Assembly (NCBI GenBank): GCA_015655095.1
Contig: JAATFR010000378.1
Coordinates: 1-5,233, forward strand
Origin: Hyphomicrobiales bacterium
Lineage (GTDB): Bacteria; Pseudomonadota; Alphaproteobacteria; Parvibaculales; Parvibaculaceae
Direction of reading: 5' to 3'
Length of the DNA: 5,233 bases
In this document: positions 5,193 to 5,233 of the stretch, one piece after another
Position numbering within the stretch: position 1 is the first letter of the stretch
How the letters are laid out: each line of letters starts with the position of its first letter
Made by a program: the position numbers and the translations under genes
The notes under the pieces: model-generated
What the model was told of the DNA's origin: nothing
What the model saw: the letters and a program-made list of their open reading frames with translations, nothing else
Database searches by the model: none

Positions 5193-5233
5193 ATGCAGAA
5201 GATCGCGTCCGAAATCTGGGACATGAAATACCG
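5193..5233 (+). CDS. Start of a gene, possibly class II (B12-dependent) ribonucleotide reductase
   Basis: An ATG at 5193 preceded by GAGG (5184-5187, 5-nt spacing) opens a frame that runs off the right edge. The 14 visible residues are MQKIASEIWDMKYR. From memory, 'IAxxIWDMKYR' resembles the N-terminus of adenosylcobalamin-dependent ribonucleoside-diphosphate reductases of alphaproteobacteria, which reduce ribonucleotides to deoxyribonucleotides. No catalytic part is in view, so this is a resemblance and not proof. The 120 nt upstream contain no cobalamin riboswitch that I can see and no convincing promoter. The gap and hairpins after plsC suggest a separate transcript. Confidence 0.5.
   Translation, partial: MQKIASEIWDMKY

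Noticed and set aside
5166..5194. TTGACG as a -35 box for the gene at 5193
   Set aside because: A -10 box 17 bp downstream would fall on the ribosome-binding site and start codon, and the sequence there (AGACAT) is a poor match.
1..5233. A defence system, mobile element, CRISPR array or other new multi-gene system
   Set aside because: Every sizeable gene belongs to a housekeeping or known envelope family, and there are no transposase, integrase, repeat arrays or long direct repeats in the window.

Overview
The window is GC-rich, gene-dense DNA that reads as ordinary chromosome of an alphaproteobacterium. The indications are the TIGR02302/DUF4175-type C-terminus at the left edge, the MJ0042-type zinc-ribbon membrane protein beside hpt, and the run ftsE-ftsX-ydcF-like-plsC. 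I cannot name a genus. I see no mobile element, CRISPR array, tRNA or rRNA.

Layout. Positions 1-136 (+) hold the last 44 codons of a TIGR02302/DUF4175-family protein. Two minus-strand genes converge on it: a zinc-ribbon, single-pass membrane protein (720-1838) followed 36 nt downstream by hpt (138-683), probably one transcript. A divergent intergenic region of 218 nt (1839-2056) carries a sigma70-like promoter for the minus-strand pair, three consecutive dyad symmetries, and a possible 18-codon upstream ORF overlapping the ftsE start. On the plus strand follow ftsE (2057-2716), ftsX (2709-3638, overlapping by 8 nt), a DUF218/YdcF-SanA-like envelope protein (3651-4292) and a PlsC-type 1-acylglycerol-3-phosphate acyltransferase (4341-5072, TTG start). 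After a 120-nt gap a new gene starts at 5193 and runs off the window. Its first 14 residues resemble the N-terminus of a class II (B12-dependent) ribonucleotide reductase.

How the genes fit together. FtsE and FtsX form an ABC-type complex that controls septal cell-wall hydrolysis. The two downstream genes are also envelope functions (a DUF218 protein and phosphatidic acid synthesis), so the plus-strand cluster looks like a cell-division and envelope operon. The minus-strand pair combines purine salvage with a membrane zinc-ribbon protein of unknown role. The flanking ribonucleotide reductase candidate would be a separate nucleotide-metabolism unit.

I did not find a clearly new biological system. 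The parts most worth a second look are non-coding: the dyad cluster and mini-ORF ahead of ftsE, and the alternative hairpins ahead of the gene at 5193.
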